A stretch of 64,000 nt of DNA from Tragulus kanchil (lineage: Eukaryota; Chordata; Mammalia; Artiodactyla; Tragulidae). How positions within the stretch are numbered: the first letter of the stretch is position 1; each line of letters starts with the position of its first letter. The notes below the pieces were generated by a model. The model saw nothing but the letters and a program-made list of their open reading frames with translations. It had not been told where the DNA came from and ran no database searches. Both the position numbers and the translations under genes were made by a program. Below, one piece after another: positions 1 through 12,535 of the stretch. The stretch covers positions 101,734,794 to 101,798,793 of the forward strand of contig JAIOJX010000032.1 of assembly GCA_022376925.1 (NCBI GenBank), read 5' to 3'.

Positions 1-134
1 ACACTTATAGATTTAACTTACCTTCCAACACTACAGGGCTCTTGCCATTCTCTGAACACAAATCCTCTCATAAAGATTTTCAGTCTAGATAGAAAGGCAG
101 ATAGAAAATATACTAATGCCTCAGCCATTTAGTA

Positions 135-365
135 GTCTTCCCAAGTGGCACTGGTGGTAAAAAACCCATTTGCCAATGTGGGAGAAATAAGAGATGCAGG
201 TTCAATCACCGGGTTGGGAAGATCCGTTGGAGGAGGGCATGGCAACTCACTCCAGTGTTTGTGTGGAGAACCTCATGGACAGAGGAATCTGGCAGGCTAC
301 AGTCTCTGGAGTTGCAAAGAGTCAGATATCATCATCACTGAAGTGGCTGAGAAGACATGCAAGTA
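135..365 (+). mobile_element. Bov-tA-type SINE
   Basis: A tRNA-Glu-derived ruminant SINE in sense orientation. The tRNA-related head (ggcactggtggtaaa, then a B-box-like ggttcaatcacc), the body motif ggagggcatggcaac and the tail motif ttgcaaagagtcaga all match the family as I remember it. Imperfect target-site duplications flank it (agccatttagtag at 123-135, agccacttagtgg at 366-378, 11 of 13 matching). The second copy is at 1243-1473 through duplication A. The open frames inside are SINE sequence, not genes. Confidence 0.9.
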
Positions 366-599
366 AGCCACTTAGTGGTTCTGCCCAAGGCAAATAACTT
401 ATTCTTTGAGATTCAATTACCTTGTATGTACAGCGGTGATGATAATATTATTTATTTAACAGAGTTTTTGTGAACAATAAAACATTTAACAGAATGTCCA
501 GTGTAAAACTAATACACACTAAATATTCACTTGTTTAAAAATGAAACTACTTGCAAAAATCTGACAGCTGTAAATTATAGAACTCAGTCTGCACTTGAA

Positions 600-760
600 T
601 GAATGAACTTACACATATTGAGTTCCAGTTATGTGTGAAGTGCTTCGCTAAGGTCTTTCATACACACTTGTCACGTGTAACCCTCATAAAACCCTCATGA
701 CACTAGTATTTTTAATATCACTTCAGAGAAAGTAAATAACATGACTAAACCATGATGGTG
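600..760 (+). mobile_element. MIR/L2-like fragment (old)
   Basis: The order of motifs (ttgagttccagttatgtgtgaagtgcttcg split by mismatches, then ccctcataaaaccctcatgac and agagaaagtaaataacatgac) resembles the core and 3' part of MIR/L2-family repeats. The match is weak. Its copy is at 1708-1868. Bases 379-600 next to it are AT-rich and I recognise nothing there. Confidence 0.4.
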
Positions 761-1877
761 TACCATTTAAAAATTTGATTACATAAAAAATATCTTAATA
801 ATCACAAAAGAAGTTTCTGCACACATTGCAAGACACAGAATTGATAAGACATTGCACACACAGAATTGATAAGTTCTATCTTATAGATACTTCTATTTAC
901 CAAAAGATACCAAAACTGGAGTTAAATTAAAACCCCAAACTGGGAGAAGATATTTGAAATGTATATGCATGCCAAAGGATTAGTATCCAGAATGTATATA
1001 TTTGAAAACTCCTATACATTCATAAGAAAAAGATGAATCAAGTGTAAGGAAATGGGAGATACAGTCTCAATAACAGAAAAAATTTAAAAAAGCCACATCC
1101 CAAAATGCACTCTTATAGATTTAACTTACCTTCCAACACTACAGGGCTCTTGCCATTCTCTGAACACAAATCCTCTCATAAAGATTTTCAGTCTAGATAG
1201 AAAGGCAGATAGAAAATATACTAATGCCTCAGCCATTTAGTAGTCTTCCCAAGTGGCACTGGTGGTAAAAAACCCATTTGCCAATGTGGGAGAAATAAGA
1301 GATGCAGGTTCAATCACCGGGTTGGGAAGATCCGTTGGAGGAGGGCATGGCAACTCACTCCAGTGTTTGTGTGGAGAACCTCATGGACAGAGGAATCTGG
1401 CAGGCTACAGTCTCTGGAGTTGCAAAGAGTCAGATATCATCATCACTGAAGTGGCTGAGAAGACATGCAAGTAAGCCACTTAGTGGTTCTGCCCAAGGCA
1501 AATAACTTATTCTTTGAGATTCAATTACCTTGTATGTACAGCGGTGATGATAATATTATTTATTTAACAGAGTTTTTGTGAACAATAAAACATTTAACAG
1601 AATGTCCAGTGTAAAACTAATACACACTAAATATTCACTTGTTTAAAAATGAAACTACTTGCAAAAATCTGACAGCTGTAAATTATAGAACTCAGTCTGC
1701 ACTTGAATGAATGAACTTACACATATTGAGTTCCAGTTATGTGTGAAGTGCTTCGCTAAGGTCTTTCATACACACTTGTCACGTGTAACCCTCATAAAAC
1801 CCTCATGACACTAGTATTTTTAATATCACTTCAGAGAAAGTAAATAACATGACTAAACCATGATGGTGTACCATTTA

Positions 1878-2760
1878 AAAATTTGATTACATAAAAAATA
1901 TCTTAATAATCACAAAAGAAGTTTCTGCACACATTGCAAGACACAGAATTGATAAGACATTGCACACACAGAATTGATAAGTTCTATCTTATAGATACTT
2001 CTATTTACCAAAAGATACCAAAACTGGAGTTAAATTAAAACCCCAAACTGGGAGAAGATATTTGAAATGTATATGCATGCCAAAGGATTAGTATCCAGAA
2101 TGTATATATTTGAAAACTCCTATACATTCATAAGAAAAAGATGAATAGCTTAAGATAAACAGCTTAAAATGGACAACAATTCAAATGCAAATCCAAAAAT
2201 AGAAATAGAAATTTTACAGAAGAGAAAACATGAATATCCCATGACATTATAAAAAATACTCCGGCTCATTGGCAATTAAGGAATATACTTTAAAAATAAA
2301 ATGAAAATATTTTCATACCCACCAGACTGACAGCTAAGAAGTCTGGCAATGGAAGTGTTGTTTAGGATGTGGATAAAGGAAATCATCATACCTGTGGGAG
2401 AGAGTGTGAGTTAATAATAACTTTGGGAAACAGTTTGGCCTTGCTTTGAACAGAAGTTTATCTGTACCATATTATTCAGCAATTCCAGTCCTAAATATAT
2501 TCCTTACAGAAATCCCCACCCAATTGCAGATGGAAGCATTGTTCAGATACCACCATCACCACCAAATCCAAATGATTACCTCTGGTAGATAGATAAACAA
2601 ATGATAGTATAGTCATACAACAATGTATTACACAACAGTAAAAATGAATAAATTACAGCTATACCAACAAGGTGGATAAACTTCAAAAAAATATTCTTAA
2701 GTGAAAAGAGCAAGTCACAGAGGATTATACATTGTGTGTGGTTCATTTACATAAAGGGCA
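1878..2760 (+). mobile_element. Old L1 (L1M-type) ORF2 tail and 3' region
   Basis: Reads in the order of an L1 ORF2 C-terminal region: aactgggagaagatatttg, then ggattagtatccagaatgta, then gcaattccagtcctaaatat, then the 3' sequence around ttcatttacataaaggg. It is heavily mutated with no open frame. The first 269 bases are also at 770-1038 (duplication A) and the last part is at 3437-3878 (duplication B). Skipping 1039-2146 makes the L1 read straight through. Confidence 0.75.
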
Positions 2761-4554
2761 AAGCCAGCCTGATGAATAGGATATTGTGCAGACATGAAAC
2801 AACAGCAAAAAGAAAGTGATTAACATAAAATTTCACTTTGAGGATTATTTCAGTGGAGAGAGAGAATTGACATGATGGAAGGCCATTTAGCAGGCCCTCA
2901 AAGCCCATGCACTCTTTTGTATATGTGAGGTGCTTCAAGACAAAAAAAGGTTAAAACAAAAATCATGTTCTCCCAACCCCCAAAACCCTATTGTTGAATG
3001 ACGAAAGAAGCAGAATGAGATTTGTAATGCCACATGATTTCTATAAAATTAAAGACATATGCATCTAAACCAATACTATGTATCTTATAAGTATAAATCA
3101 ATATTTAAATATATATTTCAGACTCATTCACGTGGAGACCTATAGCAAGAAGGGGAGTAGGAATTAGCCTGGGGATAAAGATGGAGAGGGTCAAGAAATT
3201 ATTCCCCACGTATGAATTAATTTTGTACAGTTATGTAGGTTTATTCGCTCACTCCCAACTTTGTTCCCAAAGGGATTTAAGGAGTCAGAAAGACTCCTGA
3301 ATTGCTTAGATATATATTCCACTTTTTGAGCCCCTCAATTTTTTAGATTCCAAGGGGGCCAATAGGAACAATTTGTATTATAAAGGAATCTAAATGATTT
3401 TGACAAGGAGTGATTCATTTTGTGAAGGCTAATCTGCCACCAGACTGACAGCTAAGAAGTCTGGCAATGGAAGTGTTGTTTAGGATGTGGATAAAGGAAA
3501 TCATCATACCTGTGGGAGAGAGTGTGAGTTAATAATAACTTTGGGAAACAGTTTGGCCTTGCTTTGAACAGAAGTTTATCTGTACCATATTATTCAGCAA
3601 TTCCAGTCCTAAATATATTCCTTACAGAAATCCCCACCCAATTGCAGATGGAAGCATTGTTCAGATACCACCATCACCACCAAATCCAAATGATTACCTC
3701 TGGTAGATAGATAAACAAATGATAGTATAGTCATACAACAATGTATTACACAACAGTAAAAATGAATAAATTACAGCTATACCAACAAGGTGGATAAACT
3801 TCAAAAAAATATTCTTAAGTGAAAAGAGCAAGTCACAGAGGATTATACATTGTGTGTGGTTCATTTACATAAAGGGCAAAGCCAGCCTGATGAATAGGAT
3901 ATTGTGCAGACATGAAACAACAGCAAAAAGAAAGTGATTAACATAAAATTTCACTTTGAGGATTATTTCAGTGGAGAGAGAGAATTGACATGATGGAAGG
4001 CCATTTAGCAGGCCCTCAAAGCCCATGCACTCTTTTGTATATGTGAGGTGCTTCAAGACAAAAAAAGGTTAAAACAAAAATCATGTTCTCCCAACCCCCA
4101 AAACCCTATTGTTGAATGACGAAAGAAGCAGAATGAGATTTGTAATGCCACATGATTTCTATAAAATTAAAGACATATGCATCTAAACCAATACTATGTA
4201 TCTTATAAGTATAAATCAATATTTAAATATATATTTCAGACTCATTCACGTGGAGACCTATAGCAAGAAGGGGAGTAGGAATTAGCCTGGGGATAAAGAT
4301 GGAGAGGGTCAAGAAATTATTCCCCACGTATGAATTAATTTTGTACAGTTATGTAGGTTTATTCGCTCACTCCCAACTTTGTTCCCAAAGGGATTTAAGG
4401 AGTCAGAAAGACTCCTGAATTGCTTAGATATATATTCCACTTTTTGAGCCCCTCAATTTTTTAGATTCCAAGGGGGCCAATAGGAACAATTTGTATTATA
4501 AAGGAATCTAAATGATTTTGACAAGGAGTGATTCATTTTGTGAAGGCTAATCTG
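2319..4554. repeat. Duplication B, period 1118, blunt
   Basis: Bases 2319-3436 recur exactly adjacent at 3437-4554, with no spacer. Copy 1 is interrupted after aatctg and restarts at ccaccagactg. The unit contains the L1M 3' part and unrecognised AT-rich sequence. Its final 148 bases are copied a third time by duplication C. Confidence 0.97.
2961..3436. other. No gene seen; AT-rich intergenic DNA
   Basis: Downstream of the L1M tail I see no recognisable repeat, RNA or coding signature. It may be further L1 3'UTR. The same sequence is at 4079-4554. Confidence 0.6.
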
Positions 4555-4875
4555 AGTGTTAGGAAATGGCAGACCTTAGGTTGAGAAGGAGAAGCTAAGG
4601 ATGGTGCGTGCGTAGGGCAAGCCTTGGGCATTTCCACGCTTCATTCCATTCTTGCAGGACCCTCATGTTTGTTTTCACTCTGTCAAGACTGAAGAGAAGA
4701 AGACAGGTGCCCCATTTCCCAGGCTCATGTTACACAATTGATCATAAAGGATGGAGTCCTTTGTCAGCCAGATGGGATGCTGTCCTTTGAGTTGCCCTGT
4801 GTAAGACAGAACTGATGGCTCTTTCTGGATCTTACACTTCATCCCACAGGTTTCTTCGGAGATATATGGAGTGGT
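4555..4875. other. No gene seen
   Basis: Single-copy-looking sequence between duplication B and the SINE. A 60-codon open frame (4608-4790) has no feature that marks it as real. Copy at 5681-6001. Confidence 0.6.
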
Positions 4876-5090
4876 GGTTTAGTTGCTAAGTCCTACCAAT
4901 TCTTTGCAACCCTTTAGACTGTATCCCACTAGGTTCCTCCTTCTATGGGACTCTCTAGGCAAGAATACTGGAATAGGTTGCCATTTCCTTCTCCAGGGAA
5001 TCTTCCAATCTAGGGATCAGACCCGGGTCTCCTGCATTGCAGGCACTTTCCTGTATTTCAGGCAGATTCTTTGCTGACTAAGCCACCATG
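4876..5090 (-). mobile_element. Bov-tA-type SINE, antisense
   Basis: Antisense Bov-tA: ggtttagttgctaagtcc, then ggcaagaatactggaatagg, ccatttccttctccaggg and gggtctcctgcattgcagg follow the family order. Copy at 6002-6216. Bases 5091-5512 and their copy hold nothing I recognise. Confidence 0.9.
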
Positions 5091-6638
5091 GCAGTCTGCT
5101 AAATGTGAAGTAGGAAAACCCAAATTTCAGGACCCCCCCCTAGCCCGAATATCTGCTGCAATGGACAATGGGGAGACGCGATGACTGAAGGGGTGAGGAT
5201 CCCAAAAGAAAGGCAAAGTCAACAGCATCTGAAGTGTGGGCAGATATGTTTACCTTAATCAGAGATAGCAGAAATCTCATTCCTGTTATTTCCGACACAC
5301 AAATAACAGATGTAAGGCCTCATACATATACAAGAAGATAACTTTATAGGTAGGGAAGGGAGTAAGTTCATGCCTGAAGTCTTTAATCTTTTTTTGTTTT
5401 GTTTCTGCAAAAGTAGATAAAAGTATAATTAGGTCCAAAGCTTGGGGCTAAGTACTGATGGAGATGAAAAGACTAAGTGACAGGCCCTGACCTCCAGAAG
5501 TTTGCAAGCTACCTTAAGTGACAGGCCCTGACCTCCAGAAAAGACTCCTGAATTGCTTAGATATATATTCCACTTTTGAGCCCCTCAATTTTTAGATTCC
5601 AAGGAATAGGAACAATTTGTATTATAAAGGAATCTAAATGATTTTGACAAGGAGTGATTCATTTTGTGAAGGCTAATCTGAGTGTTAGGAAATGGCAGAC
5701 CTTAGGTTGAGAAGGAGAAGCTAAGGATGGTGCGTGCGTAGGGCAAGCCTTGGGCATTTCCACGCTTCATTCCATTCTTGCAGGACCCTCATGTTTGTTT
5801 TCACTCTGTCAAGACTGAAGAGAAGAAGACAGGTGCCCCATTTCCCAGGCTCATGTTACACAATTGATCATAAAGGATGGAGTCCTTTGTCAGCCAGATG
5901 GGATGCTGTCCTTTGAGTTGCCCTGTGTAAGACAGAACTGATGGCTCTTTCTGGATCTTACACTTCATCCCACAGGTTTCTTCGGAGATATATGGAGTGG
6001 TGGTTTAGTTGCTAAGTCCTACCAATTCTTTGCAACCCTTTAGACTGTATCCCACTAGGTTCCTCCTTCTATGGGACTCTCTAGGCAAGAATACTGGAAT
6101 AGGTTGCCATTTCCTTCTCCAGGGAATCTTCCAATCTAGGGATCAGACCCGGGTCTCCTGCATTGCAGGCACTTTCCTGTATTTCAGGCAGATTCTTTGC
6201 TGACTAAGCCACCATGGCAGTCTGCTAAATGTGAAGTAGGAAAACCCAAATTTCAGGACCCCCACCTAGCCCGAATATCTGCTGCAATGGACAATGGGGA
6301 GACGCGATGACTGAAGGGGTGAGGATCCCAAAAGAAAGGCAAAGTCAACAGCATCTGAAGTGTGGGCAGATATGTTTACCTTAATCAGAGATAGCAGAAA
6401 TCTCATTCCTGTTATTTCCGACACACAAATAACAGATGTAAGGCCTCATACATATACAAGAAGATAACTTTATAGGTAGGGAAGGGAGTAAGTTCATGCC
6501 TGAAGTCTTTAATCTTTTTTTGTTTTGTTTCTGCAAAAGTAGATAAAAGTATAATTAGGTCCAAAGCTTGGGGCTAAGTACTGATGGAGATGAAAAGACT
6601 AAGTGACAGGCCCTGACCTCCAGAAGTTTGCAAGCTAC

Positions 6639-7667
6639 TTTCCAGTGTTCATCTTAGACATAGGTACAGGACAGCTTATGCATGCGGAATGGTCACTTAA
6701 TAGGCATTCAAAACAAGGAAGGAAGAACTCAGAGTGGCTGGGCGTAACAAGCACTGCTGTTAGACACAACATTAATGCTTCATTTGCCCTTGGCTCCTCT
6801 CCAACTTCAGCCCCTCTCCAACTTCAACTGTAGTTGTGAAAGACAGATTGGACTCAGCTCCCTCTGGCAGTGTTCTTGTCTTTCAGCATCTTACCTCAGG
6901 GCCTCCTAGATGTTGGGAGGTTTTCCAGCCAGTTGGCAAGCATAGCCTGGACCCCTGTCCCCTGGCTTGTATGGACCTGAATTCCAACAGCCAGTAGCTA
7001 TAATTCTTTGCCTGTGGGCTTGCTCTGATGGGCAGACCTGACTTGGTCTGTGTGCTGGGGATGCTAGAAGTGCCAGGGCATTAAATTCTCAACCCCTACC
7101 CCAGGGGAAGGCTTCAAGCCTCCAAGTAGGAACTGATGGAAGTGGTGGAGACTCTTCAGCACCCTGTCCTCTCTGAAGGAATAATTCTAGATTTGGTTCC
7201 ACACTGGCTCTTAGAATTTCTCAATAGGACTGAATTCCAGGTGCCCTCAGTGGCACCTCACTTGCTAACTCAGCTTCACTGGCATCCTTCTCTCCCAATG
7301 TTTCTGCTGTCTTGCTTTCTTATGTTACCTCTCAAGTGTTCCCACTCTCTAACTTTCTTATGTTACCTCTCACATGATCTTCACTCAGATCCTTGCCTAA
7401 TGGTCTACTTTTAGGACAACTTAAATAAACCCAGATAAAGCTCTGGGGCATCCTTCATCCAGGGATGGGGACCAAGGGCAGGAGGGGAGAAGCCAGGGAA
7501 TAAGTTGGTCGACAAGCGCTCCAGTCTTCCATCTGGCTGGTGTATAATTTTGGGAGGCACATTGTAGGCGTCTCAGGAGGTCCTGGCAAAGGCAACCTTC
7601 ACAGTGCACCTTATGTTGGTTTTTCCTTCCTTCTTTCACTCACCAACACTTCTCACATCTGCTTGCT
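6639..7667. other. No gene seen; unduplicated stretch
   Basis: Moderate-GC sequence without a recognised repeat. A short internal direct repeat (ctttcttatgttacctctca at about 7315 and 7353) is the only pattern. A 92-codon frame (7136-7414) spans that repeat and looks like chance. Confidence 0.6.
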
Positions 7668-9826
7668 GGGATCGATCTCAAATAAAGTACCAGCATTCAG
7701 GTCCCTGACTTGGTCTCTTGTTTTCTGAGGAATCTGAACCAAGGCAGAAAGCTTTGTGGGAGAGAAGGTGTGAAATGGGCTGAAACATTCACTGTGGGCA
7801 AAAGTGAGGGGAGTGCCCAGAGAGGATGCCAGGCAGGAAAAGGAAATGACCAAAGGCAGGGAGGTGGAACTTGCTAGAACATTTTCTGTTGGCTCTCAAG
7901 AAAGGTTCTTGGTGGTGAGCCATGCTGGAGAATACCAGAAAGGGAGCCTTGTTCGCTTTCTTGGCCTCTTGCAAAGAAACTACCTCAGCTGAATAAGCTG
8001 GCACTGAAAAGACACACAAAGCCACTGCAGGTGCTTATCCTATACCCTGTGTATGAAATTCCTCCAGAGCTCCCTGTTGTCTGTCCCCAAAGTGGCCTGA
8101 CCCTTTTAAATTGTAGCCTTATCCCTTCTTCCTTCTTCTTCACCAGGGCCTTCTCACTTGGCCACCCAGTGTGGACTTACTCTCCCTCCTGTGAGAAGAG
8201 CTAGATTCTTGGGATCTTGTCCAGTGGTAGGAGGGCACCCTTCATTGGCTGAAGACCGTACTTTCCCTGCTGCTAGTTTCCCCTTTCAGGGGAGAGGGGC
8301 TAAATAAGATGCTCTCAGCTCTCTCTCCGTTGACAGCAGGGGTCATGGGTTGGATGGGAGGAAAGGCAAGCTGGCCAACAGAGCCTCTGGGGATACTGGG
8401 CAGGTGGCTGCAAGAGGTCAATGGCGGTGTGTCCAGGATGTTGGAATTGGTGTGGTCGCTGTTTAGCACAGAGCAGAATCTGGAACAAACCACAGACCCC
8501 AGAAAGAGAGTGTTTCTGCACAGTGTACCCTCTTCCCCCTCACCACTTCCAGCACACAGAGGAATGTAAGTTCTGTTCCTAATACTGACTGTACTTGGGA
8601 CGCTGACTCAAAGCCTGTCTCGGTGCTTACAGGTTCCACCATCCTGCTTTACCTCCTCACCTGATCCTGCTCAGACAATCTGCCTGCTCAGTGAAGCATA
8701 AGCTCCCGGAGGGTTTTCTTCACTTCAGCTCAGGCCTGGTTCTCGTGCTCTGTTGCCTTGGGATCGGGATCTCAAATAAAGTACCAGCATTCAGGTCCCT
8801 GACTTGGTCTCTTGTTTTCTGAGGAATCTGAACCAAGGCAGAAAGCTTTGTGGGAGAGAAGGTGTGAAATGGGCTGAAACATTCACTGTGGGCAAAAGTG
8901 AGGGGAGTGCCCAGAGAGGATGCCAGGCAGGAAAAGGAAATGACCAAAGGCAGGGAGGTGGAACTTGCTAGAACATTTTCTGTTGGCTCTCAAGAAAGGT
9001 TCTTGGTGGTGAGCCATGCTGGAGAATACCAGAAAGGGAGCCTTGTTCGCTTTCTTGGCCTCTTGCAAAGAAACTACCTCAGCTGAATAAGCTGGCACTG
9101 AAAAGACACACAAAGCCACTGCAGGTGCTTATCCTATACCCTGTGTATGAAATTCCTCCAGAGCTCCCTGTTGTCTGTCCCCAAAGTGGCCTGACCCTTT
9201 TAAATTGTAGCCTTATCCCTTCTTCCTTCTTCTTCACCAGGGCCTTCTCACTTGGCCACCCAGTGTGGACTTACTCTCCCTCCTGTGAGAAGAGCTAGAT
9301 TCTTGGGATCTTGTCCAGTGGTAGGAGGGCACCCTTCATTGGCTGAAGACCGTACTTTCCCTGCTGCTAGTTTCCCCTTTCAGGGGAGAGGGGCTCAATA
9401 AGATGCTCTCAGCTCTCTCTCCGTTGACAGCAGGGGTCATGGGTTGGATGGGAGGAAAGGCAAGCTGGCCAACAGAGCCTCTGGGGATACTGGGCAGGTG
9501 GCTGCAAGAGGTCAATGGCGGTGTGTCCAGGATGTTGGAATTGGTGTGGTCGCTGTTTAGCACAGAGCAGAATCTGGAACAAACCACAGACCCCAGAAAG
9601 AGAGTGTTTCTGCACAGTGTACCCTCTTCCCCCTCACCACTTCCAGCACACAGAGGAATGTAAGTTCTGTTCCTAATACTGACTGTACTTGGGACGCTGA
9701 CTCAAAGCCTGTCTCGGTGCTTACAGGTTCCACCATCCTGCTTTACCTCCTCACCTGATCCTGCTCAGACAATCTGCCTGCTCAGTGAAGCATAAGCTCA
9801 GGGAGGGTTTTCTTCACTTCAGCTCA
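7668..9826. repeat. Duplication D, period 1094
   Basis: Bases about 7674-8732 recur at 8768-9826. The spacer 8733-8767 ends in tgccttgggatcgg and resembles, with indels, the sequence before copy 1 (tgcttgctgggatcg). Differences include agctcccggaggg against agctcagggaggg near the end of copy 1, and A against C at 8301/9395. The unit holds no repeat I can name. Short overlapping open frames on both strands (8242-8569) look like chance. Confidence 0.96.
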
Positions 9827-10059
9827 CTTGGGTAATCACTGGGGGTTTTCCCTGAACATTTGTTCATTGTTATGGGCTTCCTCCTGCCAGCCTTCCTAGA
9901 TGGTTGGATGTTTTCCATGGTCTGGGAGTCACTCCAGGATGACTGGGGGTGGGGGTGGGGGAGAGAAACAGCTGCAAGTAATAGGAGGGAATGTCCATTG
10001 ATGCGGTGGTGGAGGCCTGGGTTATAGCACTGCGAGAGGGGCTGTCAGTGGGAGGAAAG

Positions 10060-10165
10060 AGCATCGGACCCCATAGGTTCAGAGATGGGCTTGAACTCTG
10101 GGGCTGACACCATCTGGATCCTTCCTTGTCCCCTCTCTGTGCCTCAACTTTTCATCAGCAAAGCA
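10060..10165 (+). mobile_element. MIR-like fragment
   Basis: The motifs cttgaactctggggctgaca and ctctgtgcctcaacttttca match the MIR core in order and spacing. Copy at 11181-11286. Not coding. Confidence 0.6.
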
Positions 10166-10424
10166 CCAATGATCACAAAGCACAGTCACATATTATTGGG
10201 GAATCCATTTCAGAGTTTGGCTCCTGTTCATATTGATTTTGTAAATTTTATTCTCTTTAAATACACTCTTTATTCAGGTCTCCAATGTCTCTGACCTGGA
10301 GGCAACAGTTTTTTGACGAGTCTACTTGCCTCCCATCTGCTTTCAGTCTTTTTTTTTTTTTTTCTTTTCACTTCTGCTACAATGACACTTCTAAATTAGA
10401 AATCTGATTATGACTTCTTCCGAA

Positions 10425-10630
10425 TAGGATGCGTGTGCTCAGTCCTTTCTCTTTGCAGCTATTTGGACTATAGCTCATCAGGCTCCTCTGTCTGTGGGAT
10501 TCCCCAGGCAAGAATTCTAGAGTGGGGCTGCCATTTCCTTCTCCAGGAGGTCTTCTTGACCCAGAGATAGAACCTGTGACTCCTGCATTTCAGGAAGATT
10601 CTTTACCTTCTGAACCATCAGCGAAGCTCT
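10425..10630 (-). mobile_element. Bov-tA-type SINE, antisense
   Basis: Antisense Bov-tA with gtgctcagtcctttctcttt, ggcaagaattctagagtggg, ccatttccttctccaggagg and gactcctgcatttcaggaag in family order. It is more diverged than the SINE at 4876. Copy at 11546-11751. Confidence 0.85.
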
Positions 10631-11954
10631 CTTCTCAACAGTCACAAGGCAAAAATCTAAATGGGTGAGGCATTTCAGGTCTTTCAAACTCTGAGCTCCT
10701 TGTCATCTTTCAGTCTCAGCTCTCACACTTTCTCCAACAGTGGTGTGTTTTAGCTATTCCAAAAAGCTCATTTTTCCCTGAAGATATCATGCTGCCTCTA
10801 GTGCCTTCATTTGAAAGAGAAATATCAAAATAATATAGTTTTTTATTATTAATCTTTATTTTAAAGATTTTACTTTTTCCCCTGATCCTGCTCAGACAAT
10901 CTGCCTGCTCAGTGAAGCTCAGGGAGGGTTTTCTTCACTTCAGCTCACTTGGGTAATCACTGGGGGTTTTCCCTGAACATTTGTTCATTGTTATGGGCTT
11001 CCTCCTGCCAGCCTTCCTAGATGGTTGGATGTTTTCCATGGTCTGGGAGTCACTCCAGGATGACTGGGGGTGGGGGTGGGGGAGAGAAACAGCTGCAAGT
11101 AATAGGAGGGAATGTCCATTGATGCGGTGGTGGAGGCCTGGGTTATAGCACTGCGAGAGGGGCTGTCAGTGGGAGGAAAGAGCATCGGACCCCATAGGTT
11201 CAGAGATGGGCTTGAACTCTGGGGCTGACACCATCTGGATCCTTCCTTGTCCCCTCTCTGTGCCTCAACTTTTCATCAGCAAAGCACCAATGATCACAAA
11301 GCACAGTCACATATTATTGGGGAATCCATTTCAGAGTTTGGCTCCTGTTCATATTGATTTTGTAAATTTTATTCTCTTTAAATACACTCTTTATTCAGGT
11401 CTCCAATGTCTCTGACCTGGAGGCAACAGTTTTTTGACGAGTCTACTTGCCTCCCATCTGCTTTCAGTCTTTTTTTTTTTTTTTCTTTTCACTTCTGCTA
11501 CAATGACACTTCTAAATTAGAAATCTGATTATGACTTCTTCCGAATAGGATGCGTGTGCTCAGTCCTTTCTCTTTGCAGCTATTTGGACTATAGCTCATC
11601 AGGCTCCTCTGTCTGTGGGATTCCCCAGGCAAGAATTCTAGAGTGGGGCTGCCATTTCCTTCTCCAGGAGGTCTTCTTGACCCAGAGATAGAACCTGTGA
11701 CTCCTGCATTTCAGGAAGATTCTTTACCTTCTGAACCATCAGCGAAGCTCTCTTCTCAACAGTCACAAGGCAAAAATCTAAATGGGTGAGGCATTTCAGG
11801 TCTTTCAAACTCTGAGCTCCTTGTCATCTTTCAGTCTCAGCTCTCACACTTTCTCCAACAGTGGTGTGTTTTAGCTATTCCAAAAAGCTCATTTTTCCCT
11901 GAAGATATCATGCTGCCTCTAGTGCCTTCATTTGAAAGAGAAATATCAAAATAA

Positions 11955-12305
11955 TATAGTTTTTTTATTATTAATCTTTATTTTAAAGATTTTACAGAGT
12001 TTTGTTGTTCACCAACATGTATGTTCCCAGATCATTCATATGCATATCCCTGGACTCTCCCCCTACCCAGTTCCCCCCTCCCACCCTCCAGACCATCGCC
12101 CCAAGTGATTATAGGTACTCCTATTCCCTTAGCACAATGACCATAGCTATCTTTTCCACACGTGCCAGTATAGGTTTCGATGTTACTTCCTCTATGCCTC
12201 TCTCTCACTCTTTGGTCTCCACAATGTCCTTATGTCTATTCTCTGTTTTTCCATGAGTTCACTGCGAGTGTTATTATGACCATCTTACTAGATCCCATAT
12301 ATTAA
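11955..12305 (-). mobile_element. L1 3'UTR fragment, antisense
   Basis: Resembles the reverse complement of a ruminant L1 3'UTR: ttgttcaccaacatgtatg, a C-rich block (ccccctcccaccctccag), then ttattatgaccatcttacta and cccatatattaatata. Only the 3' end is present. The 84-codon frame at 12002-12256 lies inside it and is not a gene. Confidence 0.6.
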
Positions 12306-12319
12306 TATAGTTTTAAGGT

Positions 12320-12535
12320 GAGGAACATCCAGACCCAGACTGAGCTCTGCCACTTACTGCCTTTGTGCATTTGGACATGCTACATTCCTTCTCTAAGCAA
12401 CAGTTTCATTGTTCCTAAAATGTAATCAAAGTGAGAGTTAGTGGGAAAAGACTATACTGTTCCTAGGCTAGTTTTTGGTTCATAGTAGATGGTCAATAAT
12501 TTACTAGAATTATTATTATAATTACTATCCTTTTT
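12320..12535 (+). mobile_element. MIR fragment
   Basis: Contains the MIR order: ctgagctctgccacttactg, then tctaagcaacagtttcattg, then ggttcatagtagatggtcaa. Old and diverged. Confidence 0.65.

Larger units (their letters stand above)
4..2146. repeat. Duplication A, period 1108
   Basis: Bases 4-1038 recur at 1112-2146, and I see no difference between the copies. A 73-base spacer (1039-1111) separates them. Copy 1 may begin before the window. The unit holds a whole Bov-tA SINE and the start of an L1M fragment, which continues into 2147 only from copy 2. Confidence 0.97.
4407..6638. repeat. Duplication C, period 1126-1133, complex junction
   Basis: Bases 4407-5512 recur at 5540-6638. Copy 2 has lost one T in each of two T-runs and five bases (ggggcc region) within its first 80 bases. 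After that the offset is constant at 1126. The junction at 5513-5540 repeats the motif taagtgacaggccctgacct already present at 5474, so that motif occurs at 5474, 5515 and 6600. Confidence 0.96.
9754..11995. repeat. Duplication E, period 1121-1127
   Basis: Bases 9754-10873 recur at 10881-11995 with a 7-base spacer. Copy 2 lacks six bases (cataag) 30 bases into the unit and has one extra T in a T-run. The first 73 bases overlap the end of duplication D, so that stretch is present three times (8659, 9754, 10881). Confidence 0.96.

Noticed and set aside
145..397. tRNA gene from the tRNA-Glu-like head of Bov-tA
   Set aside because: The head is part of a SINE. The cloverleaf is degraded and continues into the SINE body.
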